From the NCBI GenBank assembly GCA_019638475.1, contig JAHBTR010000007.1, positions 62,001 to 126,000 on the forward strand: a stretch of 64,000 nucleotides of DNA. The letters run 5' to 3'. Each line of letters starts with the position of its first letter. Within the stretch, counting starts at the first letter, position 1. Of the stretch, positions 17,213 to 26,900 are shown piece after piece. Made by a program: the position numbers and the translations under genes. The notes beneath the pieces are model-generated. The model worked only from the letters and a program-made list of their open reading frames with translations, did not search any database and was not told the DNA's origin. This DNA is from Chitinophagaceae bacterium. Lineage in GTDB: Bacteria; Bacteroidota; Bacteroidia; Chitinophagales; Chitinophagaceae.

Positions 17213-17872
17213 TTACTCTAACAGTTTATTACGCATAGCATACATAATTAATCCTGCAATAGTTTTTACGCCTGCTTTTTGTTTCATAGATTGTCTTATG
17301 GTTTCTATGGTTCTTGGGCTAAGAAAAACCTCCTTAGATATTTCTTCAGTTATTTTGTCTTCGCTAATTAATTTTATGATGCGTAATTCTTTTTCATTAA
17401 ACTGAGCAGTAGATGGATAAAAACGTCTTACTGTTTTTTTGTGTTGTAATTTTAAAAGAACAGCAGAGTTTACTAAATCATTAAAATAAAAATCTTCGTT
17501 CATACAGGTTAGTACAGCCTGATAAATTTCTTCTGGGTCTGTGGTTTTAGAAAGATAAGCATTTGCCCCCATCTCCATCATTTTAGTAATAATTTCTTGG
17601 TCGTCATACATGCTTAATACAATTATCTTTAGACCTTCGTATTGATGCCTGATAAGTTTAATAGCTTCTATACCATCCATTTCTGGCATTCTAATATCCA
17701 TTAATAACACATCTGGTTCTTTAATTTTCAGCTTATGTGTCATATCTTTTCCATCTTCTGCCTCCCACAAAATTTTTATATAATCCTTATCTTTTAGTGC
17801 ATTACGCAAACCATCTCTAAAAATTTTATGGTCATCGGCAATGGATAATTTAATGTTTCTTTCTGTTGTCAT
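17213..17872 (-). CDS. LuxR/NarL-type response regulator
   Basis: The 219-residue protein has a receiver domain (1-125) with acidic pocket ADDH (residues 12-15), phospho-acceptor Asp59 in VLLMDIRMPEMDG, the switch Ser in VLSMYDD and Lys109 in YLSKTTDP. A LuxR-type helix-turn-helix follows at about 155-212, with EISKEVFLSPRTIETIRQSMKQKAGV as the recognition region. It belongs to the class paired with HisKA_3 kinases such as the one at 19.4 kb, from which it is separated by the candidate origin and lies on the opposite strand. No promoter box of the TAnnTTTG type was seen directly upstream. Confidence 0.92.
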   Translation of the reverse strand: MTTERNIKLSIADDHKIFRDGLRNALKDKDYIKILWEAEDGKDMTHKLKIKEPDVLLMDIRMPEMDGIEAIKLIRHQYEGLKIIVLSMYDDQEIITKMMEMGANAYLSKTTDPEEIYQAVLTCMNEDFYFNDLVNSAVLLKLQHKKTVRRFYPSTAQFNEKELRIIKLISEDKITEEISKEVFLSPRTIETIRQSMKQKAGVKTIAGLIMYAMRNKLLE

Positions 17873-18253
17873 AATGGGTCAGAATATTAGAAGATTTTAG
17901 TTTTTTTATCCAATAACTATAAAGGTTATCAATGATTTTTTAGTAAAAGCAAAAGTTATCCACATTTTGGTACTATTTTATAGTATTAGTAATTTTTCTA
18001 TGCACATTTACTATATTTTTTCGTAAATGTACTAACTTTAATTAACGTAATTTTACGTTCTGTAATTAGCATAAATACGATATAATATATGTTATTTTTA
18101 CTATTAAATTGCTTTAAAACCCTTATTAGTATTGAATTATATCAAATTTAGCACTAAAAGTAGATACATAACCTGTATTGTGGATAAGTATTTTTTATAC
18201 CAAGTTTATGTTTTAATTAAATTTTTTAACCCCCAAATTAAATATTGTAAATT
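17873..18253. other. candidate replication origin (AT-rich divergent gap with DnaA boxes)
   Basis: This 381-nt gene-free stretch is very AT-rich. It holds a perfect DnaA box TTATCCACA on + at 17956-17964, an 8-of-9 box CTATGCACA on + at 17998-18006, and a perfect box on the minus strand (TGTGGATAA) at 18179-18187. A perfect palindrome, AACGTAA-TT-TTACGTT, lies in the middle at 18044-18059. The flanking genes are transcribed away from it on both sides. No dnaA or dnaN is visible, so the call rests on boxes, composition and orientation. Alternatively the boxes could regulate the flanking genes. Confidence 0.45.
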
Positions 18254-18664
18254 ATGGCAAAAGAATTAATTGTAGTAAAAGGACGTGTTATAGAGCAAAA
18301 CCGCTCTTTTGCACCAGAAGTAGGCGAAGATATTGGCTACGAACTTGGAGCAAAAATGATTCAACGTTGGCACAAAGAAAATCCTGATGATGTTTTAGCT
18401 TCTTTTACGGGTCGTAATATTATAGAAAATATTTTGGCTCAGCCTGGTTGTACTGGTATTAGAATGTTCAATGCTATTAACGATTTAGGTATTAAACAAT
18501 TAGTATTGGTAGGTGTAGATAAAGATGGTAACAACATTTTAGAATATACAACCATTGGCGAAGATGGTAATTTAATAAAAAATAGAGGTATAGTAGCAGA
18601 TAGAAGTGCAATATGCCCTCCAAGTTGTGGACAGGGTGGTGATATTAGCTTGGATTGGTATTAA
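18254..18664 (+). CDS. conserved-looking cytosolic protein with CPPSC motif, unknown
   Basis: I do not recognise a characterised family. The 136-residue protein lacks a signal peptide or membrane helix. It begins with a strand (KELIVVKGRVIEQN), has a helical middle with FTGRNIIENILAQPGCTGIRMFN, then a beta stretch (KQLVLVGVDKDGNNILEY), and ends with SAICPPSCGQGGDISLDWY. Cys66, Cys121 and Cys125 could form a metal or redox site; this is inference. Its even codon use and well-formed sequence suggest a real, probably expressed gene. It lies beside the candidate origin and is followed by a hairpin that probably ends its transcript. Confidence 0.7.
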   Translation: MAKELIVVKGRVIEQNRSFAPEVGEDIGYELGAKMIQRWHKENPDDVLASFTGRNIIENILAQPGCTGIRMFNAINDLGIKQLVLVGVDKDGNNILEYTTIGEDGNLIKNRGIVADRSAICPPSCGQGGDISLDWY

Positions 18665-18680
18665 TAAATAGAAGTATAAT

Positions 18681-18710
18681 AACATTTTGCTTACTTTTGG
18701 GCAAAATGTT
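18681..18710 (+). terminator. hairpin terminator with a promoter box in its loop
   Basis: AACATTTTGC and GCAAAATGTT form a perfect 10-bp stem (18681-18690 with 18701-18710) around a 10-nt loop, and TTTTAA overlaps the 3' side. It stands 17 nt after the preceding stop. The loop contains the next gene's -7 box. Confidence 0.55.
18692..18699 (+). promoter_or_regulatory. Bacteroidota -7 box for the membrane protein/kinase operon
   Basis: TACTTTTG matches TAnnTTTG and lies within the loop of the hairpin at 18681-18710. It is 16 nt before the TTG start at 18716. Confidence 0.5.
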
Positions 18711-18715
18711 TTAAC

Positions 18716-19396
18716 TTGAATTGGATATACATAATATCTATTTTTTCCCCCTTAATACCTATTTTGGTTTTTGTGTTATTTTCTTTTAACAGAAAGCAAA
18801 GACCAAAATGGGTTATTTTTTTGTTATTAATAATTGGCTTATTAACCGATATTGTTGGTTTTAATCTTTCTAAAAAATACCACAATACAACATGGTTGAT
18901 TAATATTTATACAGCCGTAGAATTTAGCCTTCTTACTTATTTTTTTACTATTATTATTAAAAGAAAAAAAGCAATTCTTTTTATCAAAGTAGTATGTATC
19001 GCTTTTATTTCTTTTTGGATAATAAACAATGTATTGCTTAGAAATATTTATAGGTTTGATTACATTTCTCAAGCCATAGAGTTTATTTTCTTGCTGACTT
19101 TTTGTGTACTGTACTTTTTTCAGAAAGTAAGAATTGTTAGTACTGAATATATTTATAGTACTTACGATTTTTGGTTAGTAGCAGCTATTTTAATGTATTG
19201 TGCAGGCACTTTTTTTAGTTTTTTTGTTTTAATAAATCCAGAAGCAACACCCAATATATTAGCATTTGAATACATTACCAGATTTGGCAATATTTTTAAA
19301 AGTATTTTAATAACCATTGCTTTCTCTATTAATTCAGGTAATTCATTGCGTAATCAACCTAAAAAAAATAACAGCATTTATCATATAACAGAATAA
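18716..19396 (+). CDS. polytopic membrane protein coupled to sensor kinase
   Basis: The 226-residue protein has about seven hydrophobic helices (roughly 3-22, 32-50, 61-81, 85-104, 113-131, 148-172, 185-203) with short loops and a basic C-terminal tail. It has no family I can name. The start is TTG at 18716, because no ATG precedes the first helix in this frame. The last base of its TAA stop is the first base of the kinase ATG at 19396, so translation is coupled. This suggests that it is the sensory or membrane partner of the kinase, in the manner of 7TM sensor modules, but that is inference from position. Confidence 0.72.
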   Translation: MNWIYIISIFSPLIPILVFVLFSFNRKQRPKWVIFLLLIIGLLTDIVGFNLSKKYHNTTWLINIYTAVEFSLLTYFFTIIIKRKKAILFIKVVCIAFISFWIINNVLLRNIYRFDYISQAIEFIFLLTFCVLYFFQKVRIVSTEYIYSTYDFWLVAAILMYCAGTFFSFFVLINPEATPNILAFEYITRFGNIFKSILITIAFSINSGNSLRNQPKKNNSIYHITE

Positions 19397-20250
19397 TGAA
19401 CAAAAATTTTATGCCTATATATTTATTAGAAATAGAAGCATCTGGACTTACTACACCAGAATTTTTATTAGGAACAATAGCTATGATACTGTTGGCTGTG
19501 GCACTAATATTATTTACCATTTTTCATCAGCGTAGGGTATTTCGTTATCAGCAACGTATTCAGTTATTAGAAGTAAAACATCAAAAAATGCTTTTAAAAG
19601 CAGCCATTAAATTGCAAGAGCAAGAAAGAAAAAGATTGGCTGCCGATTTGCATGATGATGCAGGACCCTTATTAGCCACAGCAAAGCTATACCTGAATGA
19701 AAATTTTATGAACTTAGACAAAACTGCACAGCTACAAGCATTGTTTAGTGCTAAACAAATTATAGACGATACTATACAATTAGTAAGAAATATTTCTCAC
19801 AGTTTAATGCCTCCAACACTTAAAAATTTTGGATTATCATCGGCTGCTAATGATTTTTTTCAAAAAATTAGTAATTCAGGTACATTAAGTGCCAGCACTA
19901 AATTTTATGACTATAAGGTAAGGTTAAAAGCAGAAAAAGAGTTGATATTATTTCGTGTAATACAAGAGTTGGTCAATAATATTTTAAAACATAGTGAAGC
20001 CTCATTTATACATTTAACAGAACATGATGTTGAAGAAAAAGTTGTATTGCGTTTACATCATGATGGAAATGGATTAACACAAGAAGAGTTTTTACAATAT
20101 ACTAAAGAAAAAAGTGGACTTGGATTAAAGAATATTCAAAGTCGTATAAGGGTTTTGCATGGTGAAATATTTTACGAAAAAGATGCTTCACAGTCTTTGT
20201 TTAAGGTAACCTTAGAAATACCAAGAGAAGATGAAAATGAAGATGCTTAG
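19396..20250 (+). CDS. sensor histidine kinase, HisKA_3 (NarL-type) family
   Basis: The 284-residue kinase has one N-terminal membrane helix (about 24-44), a coiled-coil-like helix and the HisKA_3 dimerisation motif with phospho-acceptor His86 in RLAADLHDDAGP. The ATPase domain has the N-box ELVNNILKHSEA (about 197-208) and the G-box SGLGLKNIQSRI (about 240-251). With a single helix it has no sensor domain of its own and probably relies on the membrane protein it overlaps by 1 nt. Its likely partner is the LuxR-type regulator at 17.2 kb. A hairpin 55 nt downstream probably terminates the transcript. Confidence 0.9.
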   Translation: MNKNFMPIYLLEIEASGLTTPEFLLGTIAMILLAVALILFTIFHQRRVFRYQQRIQLLEVKHQKMLLKAAIKLQEQERKRLAADLHDDAGPLLATAKLYLNENFMNLDKTAQLQALFSAKQIIDDTIQLVRNISHSLMPPTLKNFGLSSAANDFFQKISNSGTLSASTKFYDYKVRLKAEKELILFRVIQELVNNILKHSEASFIHLTEHDVEEKVVLRLHHDGNGLTQEEFLQYTKEKSGLGLKNIQSRIRVLHGEIFYEKDASQSLFKVTLEIPREDENEDA

Positions 20251-20304
20251 GAAGTAGTGGTTGGTTTTATAATAGACAACAGCTTATCAAAGATTATAAA
20301 AACC

Positions 20305-20338
20305 AAAAAGGCTGCTTCAATAAAGAAACAACCTTTTT
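20305..20338 (+). terminator. bidirectional hairpin terminator
   Basis: AAAAAGGCTGCTTC (20305-20318) pairs with GAAACAACCTTTTT (20325-20338) at 12 of 14 positions around AATAAA. A-rich and T-rich ends on the two sides let it serve both the kinase gene and the tRNA on the opposite strand. Confidence 0.6.
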
Positions 20339-20341
20339 AAG

Positions 20342-20415
20342 CGGACCGGACGGGACTCGAACCCGCGACCTCTGCCGTGACAGGGCAGCATTCTAACCAA
20401 CTGAACTACCGATCC
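20342..20415 (-). tRNA. tRNA-Asp (GTC)
   Basis: Read on the minus strand the 74 nt fold into a cloverleaf. The acceptor GGATCGG pairs with CCGGTCC (one G-U), the D-arm is AGTTCAGTTGGTTAGAAT, the anticodon stem CTGCC/GGCAG encloses CTGTCAC with anticodon GTC, and the T-arm is CGGGTTCGAGTCCCG. Discriminator G is correct for aspartate. No CCA is encoded. Confidence 0.96.
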
Positions 20416-20434
20416 AATACTTTTAGCTGGGGTG

Positions 20435-20442
20435 CAAATATA
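20435..20442 (-). promoter_or_regulatory. Bacteroidota -7 box of tRNA-Asp
   Basis: On the minus strand TATATTTG fits TAnnTTTG and ends 19 nt before the tRNA 5' end. Confidence 0.6.
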
Positions 20443-20483
20443 AGGGCAAGATTTTTTCTTAAACAAATCTTTTTCAAGAAAAA

Positions 20484-21131
20484 TTATAAGCCTTTTAATT
20501 TAGCAATAACTTCTACAGGATTAACTGCTTTAAAAACAGTATTTCCTGCTACTAAGACATCTGCCCCAGCAGCAATAATTGATTGTGCATTTTCAAGTGT
20601 TACTCCTCCATCTATTTCAATATGTGTTTGTAAGCCTTTATCATTACACATTTTTCTTAGTTGCTTAATTTTTTCTATTGTTTGAGGAATAAATTTTTGT
20701 CCTCCAAAGCCTGGGTTTACACTCATCATGCAAACCAAATCTATATCTTGTACAATATTTTCTAATAAACTTACAGAAGTATGAGGGTTAATGGCTACGC
20801 CAGATTTCATACCTAAACCTTTTATTTGCTGAATATTTCTGTGTAAATGTTTACAGGCTTCTATATGTACAGTTAAAATATCTGCACCTGCATTTTTAAA
20901 TTGCTCGGCATATTTTTCTGGTTCTTCAATCATTAAATGTACATCACAAACTTTGGTAGTTGTTTTTCTAATAAATTCTACTATCATGGGACCAAAAGAA
21001 ATATTGGGTACAAATCTTCCATCCATAATATCTAAATGAAACCAATCTGCATTGCTTTCATTCAGCATTTTACAAGCTGATTCTAATTGTAAAAAATTAG
21101 CACTTAATAAAGAAGGGGCAATTATTGGCAT
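20484..21131 (-). CDS. rpe: ribulose-phosphate 3-epimerase
   Basis: The enzyme interconverts ribulose 5-phosphate and xylulose 5-phosphate in the pentose phosphate pathway. The 215-residue TIM barrel shows the N-terminal IAPSLLSANF, the metal-ligand segments WFHLDIMDGRFVPNISFGP (about 31-49) and DVHLMIEEPEKY, MSVNPGFGGQKF (about 135-146) and the C-terminal IDGGVTLENA with the phosphate-binding GADVLVAGNTVF. All expected metal residues are present. It stands alone, beside tRNA-Asp, with a TAnnTTTG box upstream. Confidence 0.95.
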   Translation of the reverse strand: MPIIAPSLLSANFLQLESACKMLNESNADWFHLDIMDGRFVPNISFGPMIVEFIRKTTTKVCDVHLMIEEPEKYAEQFKNAGADILTVHIEACKHLHRNIQQIKGLGMKSGVAINPHTSVSLLENIVQDIDLVCMMSVNPGFGGQKFIPQTIEKIKQLRKMCNDKGLQTHIEIDGGVTLENAQSIIAAGADVLVAGNTVFKAVNPVEVIAKLKGL

Positions 21132-21148
21132 GTATTAAATTTATATAG

Positions 21149-21156
21149 CAAAAGTA
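21149..21156 (-). promoter_or_regulatory. Bacteroidota -7 box of rpe
   Basis: The minus strand reads TACTTTTG, fitting TAnnTTTG, 17 nt upstream of the rpe ATG at 21131. Confidence 0.55.
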
Positions 21157-21263
21157 AGGCTCTAAAACATTATAGCAACCAAATAAAATTTGCACTAAAA
21201 TCTATTTTGCTTCGGTATTATTTTGATTGATATAGTGTATTATGGTAGAAATTTATCTGTACA

Positions 21264-22289
21264 TTATTTAAAAAATATTTCAGTAGCTCCGTAACCAAAT
21301 TTTGCATTATAGTCATCATTAAATTTTTTTACTTCGGGTTTATATTTTAAAATTTCATGAATTTCACTTTTCAATTTTCCTTTTCCTACACCGTGAATAA
21401 CAGTAAGAGAAGATTGTTTGTTAGCCAAAGCAATATCATACCATTTTTCAAACTCTTTTAATTGAATAGATAGTATTTCAAAATTGCTTAAATGTTTCCA
21501 ATCGTCTGTAATTTTATCAATATGAAGGTCTATAACAGTTCTTGCTGGTTGTATATTTTGTTTTGCTTTCAATACATCATAAACTTTGTATCCAGCAGAT
21601 GTAAGTTTGTGTAATGAAAGTGTATCTTCTTCAAAAGTACGATTAGGATATTCTTCAAATAATTTATAAGCAATGGTTGGTTCATTCTTTTCTTTCATTT
21701 CTTCAATTTTATTAAAGAACTGCTTAGGCTTTAGTTTTAATGATGTTTCAAAGTGTTCTGCTTTTTGCTTATCTGGTTTGCATAAATTAAAATCAATGTA
21801 AAATGCAGGGCTATCATTAATTGTTGCAAAATCAATATCGTGTATATAAAAATCTTGATGGGCATTGATTGTATTAGTAAAAGCAAATGTCTCTGCCCCT
21901 TTTAAGGTATGTGTGTAAGTAAACTGATACGATTCGTCTGTTTTATTAATTAAATAAATTTTTAAAGATTCTACTACTTCGTCATTAAATACATCTAAAG
22001 CAAATTTTGGTATAAAGCTAAGCCATACACCATCTGCTACTTTAATTTGATTTGGCTGTGGTTTTTCTTTGGGTATATTTTCAATATATACTTTGGCGGG
22101 CTTTTTATCTTCAATAATTTTCTTTTTTGAAAAGCGATAGAAATAAGGAAAATCAATTTGATTCAAATAAGCAGGAAATTTTACGCCTTTTACTTCTATC
22201 ATGACCATTTCTTCATTCAATATTTCTACTACTTTTCCTTCTTCGTTAGTAAGAAGTATAATAATTTCGTCACCTACTTGATATTTCAT
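21264..22289 (-). CDS. DUF2027 and Smr domain protein
   Basis: The 341-residue protein opens with a small SH3-like beta domain (KYQVGDEIIILLTNEEGKVVEI), typical of the DUF2027 family that in Bacteroidota carries a C-terminal Smr domain. The Smr part (about 248-341) has ARTVIDLHIDKI with the DLH nuclease-associated motif, and VIHGVGKGKLKSEIHEIL (about 297-314), the HGxGxGxLR-type motif with K in place of R. Smr domains bind or nick nucleic acids, for example stalled mRNA or branched DNA. The middle is a beta-rich domain of unknown role. It is cytosolic and monocistronic, with a promoter box 8 nt from its start. Confidence 0.85.
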   Translation of the reverse strand: MKYQVGDEIIILLTNEEGKVVEILNEEMVMIEVKGVKFPAYLNQIDFPYFYRFSKKKIIEDKKPAKVYIENIPKEKPQPNQIKVADGVWLSFIPKFALDVFNDEVVESLKIYLINKTDESYQFTYTHTLKGAETFAFTNTINAHQDFYIHDIDFATINDSPAFYIDFNLCKPDKQKAEHFETSLKLKPKQFFNKIEEMKEKNEPTIAYKLFEEYPNRTFEEDTLSLHKLTSAGYKVYDVLKAKQNIQPARTVIDLHIDKITDDWKHLSNFEILSIQLKEFEKWYDIALANKQSSLTVIHGVGKGKLKSEIHEILKYKPEVKKFNDDYNAKFGYGATEIFFK

Positions 22290-22297
22290 AACAAGTG

Positions 22298-22305
22298 CAA
22301 AATTA
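22298..22305 (-). promoter_or_regulatory. Bacteroidota -7 box of the Smr-protein gene
   Basis: The minus strand reads TAATTTTG, fitting TAnnTTTG, and ends 8 nt before the ATG at 22289. A nearly leaderless transcript is predicted. Confidence 0.6.
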
Positions 22306-22689
22306 TGTTTCTTTAATTATACCAGAATAAATTAGTCTATTGAAAGAAATCAACTTAGTATAAGTTTTCATATTGCTATCTCAACGTTACTTCTGCCATA
22401 TTTTTAATTAGTGATTATTTTTTAATTTTCTATAACAGTTATTTGAAAAATATTATATCAACTCATTAGTTTGGAGATATACATTTTCTCTATCCATAAC
22501 AAAGTGATTTCCATAAATATATAATAAAATTATTGCAAAAGATTGCATTATCTTATTAAAAAAAAGTATTAACAAACTCAATGGTAGCAATAGTTTCAGT
22601 AAATTATTTTATATGACCTGAAAAATTGTCGGTTATATTTTTATTCATTTTTTTTTCAAACACTTATCTTCACCGCAAACGATTGCAAT
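22306..22689. other. AT-rich divergent intergenic region
   Basis: I see no gene, RNA or clear repeat in this stretch. A variant -7 word (TATCTTCA, about 22664-22671) lies shortly before the aminotransferase ATG at 22690. No DnaA box was seen, unlike in the gap at 17.9 kb. Confidence 0.4.
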
Positions 22690-23949
22690 ATGAGTAAGCT
22701 AAGTAAACTTGCAGAAACACTAATAGGTAGCGAAATTGTAAAATTGGGTAATGCTATTAGTGAACGAATTAACAAGGGAGAAAAAATTTATAACTATACA
22801 ATAGGCGATTTTAATCCTTCTATTTTTCCAATACCCAAATTATTAGAAGATTTAATAGTAGAAGAGTATAGAAACAGAAGTACCAACTATCCTGCTGCTG
22901 AAGGTATTGTAGATTTGCGTAAAGCAATAGCTTACTACTTAAAAGAATGGCAAGATTTTGATTGTAATATTGCTGAAATACAAGTAGCTTCTGGTGGAAG
23001 ACCTATTATTTATTCAACCTTTAGAGCTATTGTAGATGCTGGTGATAAAGTTATTTATGGCGTACCAAGTTGGAACAATAATCATTACACACACCTTACA
23101 GGTGGTGAACATTGTTTGATAGATTGTAAGCCTGAAAATAATTTTATGCCATTGGCTGAAGATGTGGAAAAACATATTAAAGGTGCTACACTTATTTGTT
23201 TATGTACACCACAAAACCCAACAGGTACAACTATTTCAAAAGAAAGTCTTGAAAAAATTTGTGATTTAATTATTGAAGAAAATAACAGCAGAGGAGAGAA
23301 TGAAAAGAAATTGTATTTGCTTTATGACCAAATGTATTGGACACTTACTTATGGCGATGTAAAACATGATAATCCTATTTTATTAAGACCAGCTATGAAA
23401 GATTATACCATTTTTGTAGGTGGTATTTCAAAATCTTTATCAGCTACAGGTGTACGTGTTGGTTGGGGTATTGGTCCTGCTCATATAATAGCAAAAATGA
23501 AAGCCATATTAAGTCATATAGGAGCATGGGCGCCAACAGCAGAACAAAAAGCTACTGCAAAATTTTTGACAAATACATCGGCACTTAAAGAATTTACTAA
23601 AACCTATATTGCAGAATTAGAATATAGATTACAGCATATTTATAAAGGTTTTATTGCTTTAAAAGAAAAAGGTTATCAAGTAGATGCTATAGCTCCACAA
23701 GCAGCTATTTATTTAACCATTAAAATAAATTTAGTTGGTAAAAAAACAACAGAAGGCAATGTATTAGATACACAAGAAGCAGTAACAGCTTACTTATTAA
23801 GTGAAGCTAAATTAGCTATTGTGCCTTTTTATTGTTTTGGTGCATCTAAAAATAGTGCTTGGTATAGGCTTAGTATTGGTACTTGTAAAAAAGAAGAAAT
23901 TGCTGAAATGTTTAATAAGTTAGAAGAAGCATTGAGCAAATTACATTAG
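22690..23949 (+). CDS. class I/II pyridoxal-phosphate aminotransferase
   Basis: This 419-residue fold-type I enzyme has the PLP lysine in VGGISKSLSATGVRVGWG (about 245-262), the CTPQNPTGT segment (about 177-185) and the DQMYW region equivalent to the D-x-x-Y cofactor contact. It is probably an aspartate- or broad-specificity aminotransferase, but the subgroup cannot be fixed by eye. It differs from the enzyme at 41.8 kb, so two such enzymes lie in the window. The gene converges with the C25 protease gene, leaving 13 nt between the stop codons. Confidence 0.88.
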   Translation: MSKLSKLAETLIGSEIVKLGNAISERINKGEKIYNYTIGDFNPSIFPIPKLLEDLIVEEYRNRSTNYPAAEGIVDLRKAIAYYLKEWQDFDCNIAEIQVASGGRPIIYSTFRAIVDAGDKVIYGVPSWNNNHYTHLTGGEHCLIDCKPENNFMPLAEDVEKHIKGATLICLCTPQNPTGTTISKESLEKICDLIIEENNSRGENEKKLYLLYDQMYWTLTYGDVKHDNPILLRPAMKDYTIFVGGISKSLSATGVRVGWGIGPAHIIAKMKAILSHIGAWAPTAEQKATAKFLTNTSALKEFTKTYIAELEYRLQHIYKGFIALKEKGYQVDAIAPQAAIYLTIKINLVGKKTTEGNVLDTQEAVTAYLLSEAKLAIVPFYCFGASKNSAWYRLSIGTCKKEEIAEMFNKLEEALSKLH

Positions 23950-23962
23950 TCATAATATCTTC

Positions 23963-26900
23963 TTATCTCATCAAATACATTTTGCCATAACCTGCTTTAA
24001 AATATTTATCTGTTGCTATTTTATCGCCAAATGAATCTTTAAATTCATATTTATCTAAACTATTGCCATCTAAGTTGGTAATAACTCTGTACAGATAAAC
24101 TCCATTGGCTAATTTTTGTCCATACATATCAGTTCCATCCCACTTAAATTCAGTAATGTTTCTTCCTATACGAATAGGTCCTAATTCATCTTTATTAATT
24201 TCTCTAACAATTTTACCAGTTATGGTAAGTATTTGAATTCGTATGTTAGAAGGTAATTGACTACCAGTTAATGTAAATACAAATGCAGTAGATGTAGTAA
24301 AAGGATTAGGATAATTAAATACATCAGAAATCATTGGTTTGTTATTGACATTAAAGGTTACTTTATATTGTTGTTTGCCTGCTGTGTTACCACTTCTATC
24401 TTTTCCACTAACAGATAATTCATACTCTCCATCTTGTGTAAGTAAAGGTGTAAAATCTGCTGTGGCTTTATTATCATTTCCAGAAGAGGCTGGTACGAAA
24501 CGTAAAGTATCTGTACCATACTGATAACGTTTTACTGTATAATCAGGAAAACGAAGTTGAACAGTAATACCTGCTGTATCATTGAGTGTTAAAAATTTAG
24601 ATTCATCTCTTAGCTCTATACGAATGGCAGGTTTTGCAGAAACAATATCTCCATTTAAAATATGTACTCCATCAAACGTAACATCTACAATAGGCTCTAC
24701 ATTATCGGCAGTTACAAAAAAATCTTTGTACATAAAATTATTAAACAAATATTGTTCTTGTGGGTCATTGTTAGGATTTACATTTATATACAAAGTATTT
24801 TTTCCTACAAAATCTTTTGTGTCAATTGGTATTTTAACTGTTGCTGTATCACCTGCATTTAAGGGGCTTTTAATTTTAGCAACTGTTATACCACTATTAT
24901 TGGTAATTAATGCAGTTACTTGAATACTATCTGTAAAATGTATATTGCTAACATTTTTAAAAGCAATACCAACATTCAAAATTTCACCAGCCGATAGGGT
25001 ATCTTTAAAACTATATAAAATATTAGCAGCCAAAGCACCTTCAGGCAATAAATCTGCTATCAATCGCCAATATCTTAATTGATAAGGTGTAAAGTTTACA
25101 GCATCTTTATTGGTCAATTTTAATTTTAAATAAGGATAAGTTGTAACACTAACAGAAGTTAAATCTACATCTTGCTGTGCAGTAGTAATATTGCTAAACA
25201 AAACTGTTTCTGCACCTGCATTGTTTACACCAATAATATCTATTAATGCTTCATCGCCTATTGACATATCAGAAGAGTTACCTCTCCATTTTAATTGTTT
25301 CCATTGTTTGGCTGGTCCTAATAAAGGCGATGTTACATAACCAATAGAATCTGTTGAAGATACTATTAAATCTACATTAGCTACATCATGTTCATCAAAA
25401 CTAAAAGCAGATGTTGGTGCAAATGATGTATTATTTTTTTGGAAAGCAAATATCCAAGCACGTGGATAATAAAAAGAATCAATATCTACAAATCCATTAT
25501 TCATCAGTTTCCCATACAAAGTATTATTAACACCTCCATTGGTAGTAATATCATTTTTCCAAACATCTACAGGGTTTGCATCAAAAGGCATATCTAAATT
25601 TACACGAGCTATGGCAATAACATTATTAGGAATCCAATCTATAAAATCTCTCATTTTATTTCTTTCTGCAAGAGAGTTATAACCAAATTCAAAATTAAAT
25701 TGTCTGCCAGGTTTTAAACAGTCTACATCGCTACTACCCATAAAACCTCCAGATGCTCCTACAGAATCTAATGCTGGTATTGCCTGATTATAATAAGGGA
25801 GCATAGTAGTTGCATCAAACAATGTCCAACGAACTGCATAACCTAAACAACCACTTGATAAAACATATTTCCCATTTTTGGAAATAGAATAATCTGCATC
25901 ATAATTTGAATAAGGGAATACACCTTGTCTTATATTAAGATTGGTAGCAGTTAAATCAAAATGCCAATTTCTTGCAGTGCTATCTAATAATATGCGTTGA
26001 AAAATATTTTTAAAATGTTGGTATAAATGAGATTGATTATAACCAGTTTCAGTTCCATTCAAATAAATAAAACTTGCATTGTTCCATCTATAATCTCCCG
26101 ATGTTGGTATTGCTGCAACTCTCCAATAATATACAGTAGAATCTGTATAAGTAATTGCTGGATTAAATTCTAATACACCACCTGTGCTTGTTATGTTTTG
26201 TGTTTTTTTGAAAGGTGAGTTAAACAATTCTGTTGTATCTATTTCCATAGTATATTCTCTTGACAATGATATTGGGTTGGCAGTAGAAGCATATAATTTT
26301 TCTGTATTATTTTTAATAATAGAAAAGTTATAAGGATAAATTGGTTTTATATCATCATCAAAAATGAAAAAACATTTACTTACAGTATTATTTGTTTTAC
26401 TTAACTCATCATACTGATTAAGGCTGTCTAAAATAATTGTGATACAATTATTTCCTTTATCTCTTACAGGCAAAAGAGCAACTTCCATAGCTATAGAATC
26501 CACACTACGAATAGAGGGTTTTATAAAACCATTATACAAATAACTTGTACTTCCATCGCCATGCTGCCACTTAATCATTACATGCAATGAATCTCCTCCA
26601 TTAATTGCTTTTGAAGCCTCAGCCTTACCAAGATTATATAATTTTGCTTTTAAAGTAAATTTATTATCTGCTACAGAAATGACAGAAGGATTAATAGTTA
26701 CAGCAGTTTCTTCTACTGCAAAATCAGGTTTATTGGCTGCATAAATTTTAATAGCAGGGTCGCCATGTAGTACAAATTGTTCTGCATGCATTCTGGAATA
26801 AAAATCATTAAATGAAAATGGAGCTATGGCATCTAACATATTTTTTCCTAAATAATTATTATAGCCAGATGAATTTTTTAATGATTGATAAAATGCCGTA

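Noticed and set aside
22306..22689. Second replication-origin candidate
   Set aside because: It is AT-rich and divergent but has no DnaA box.
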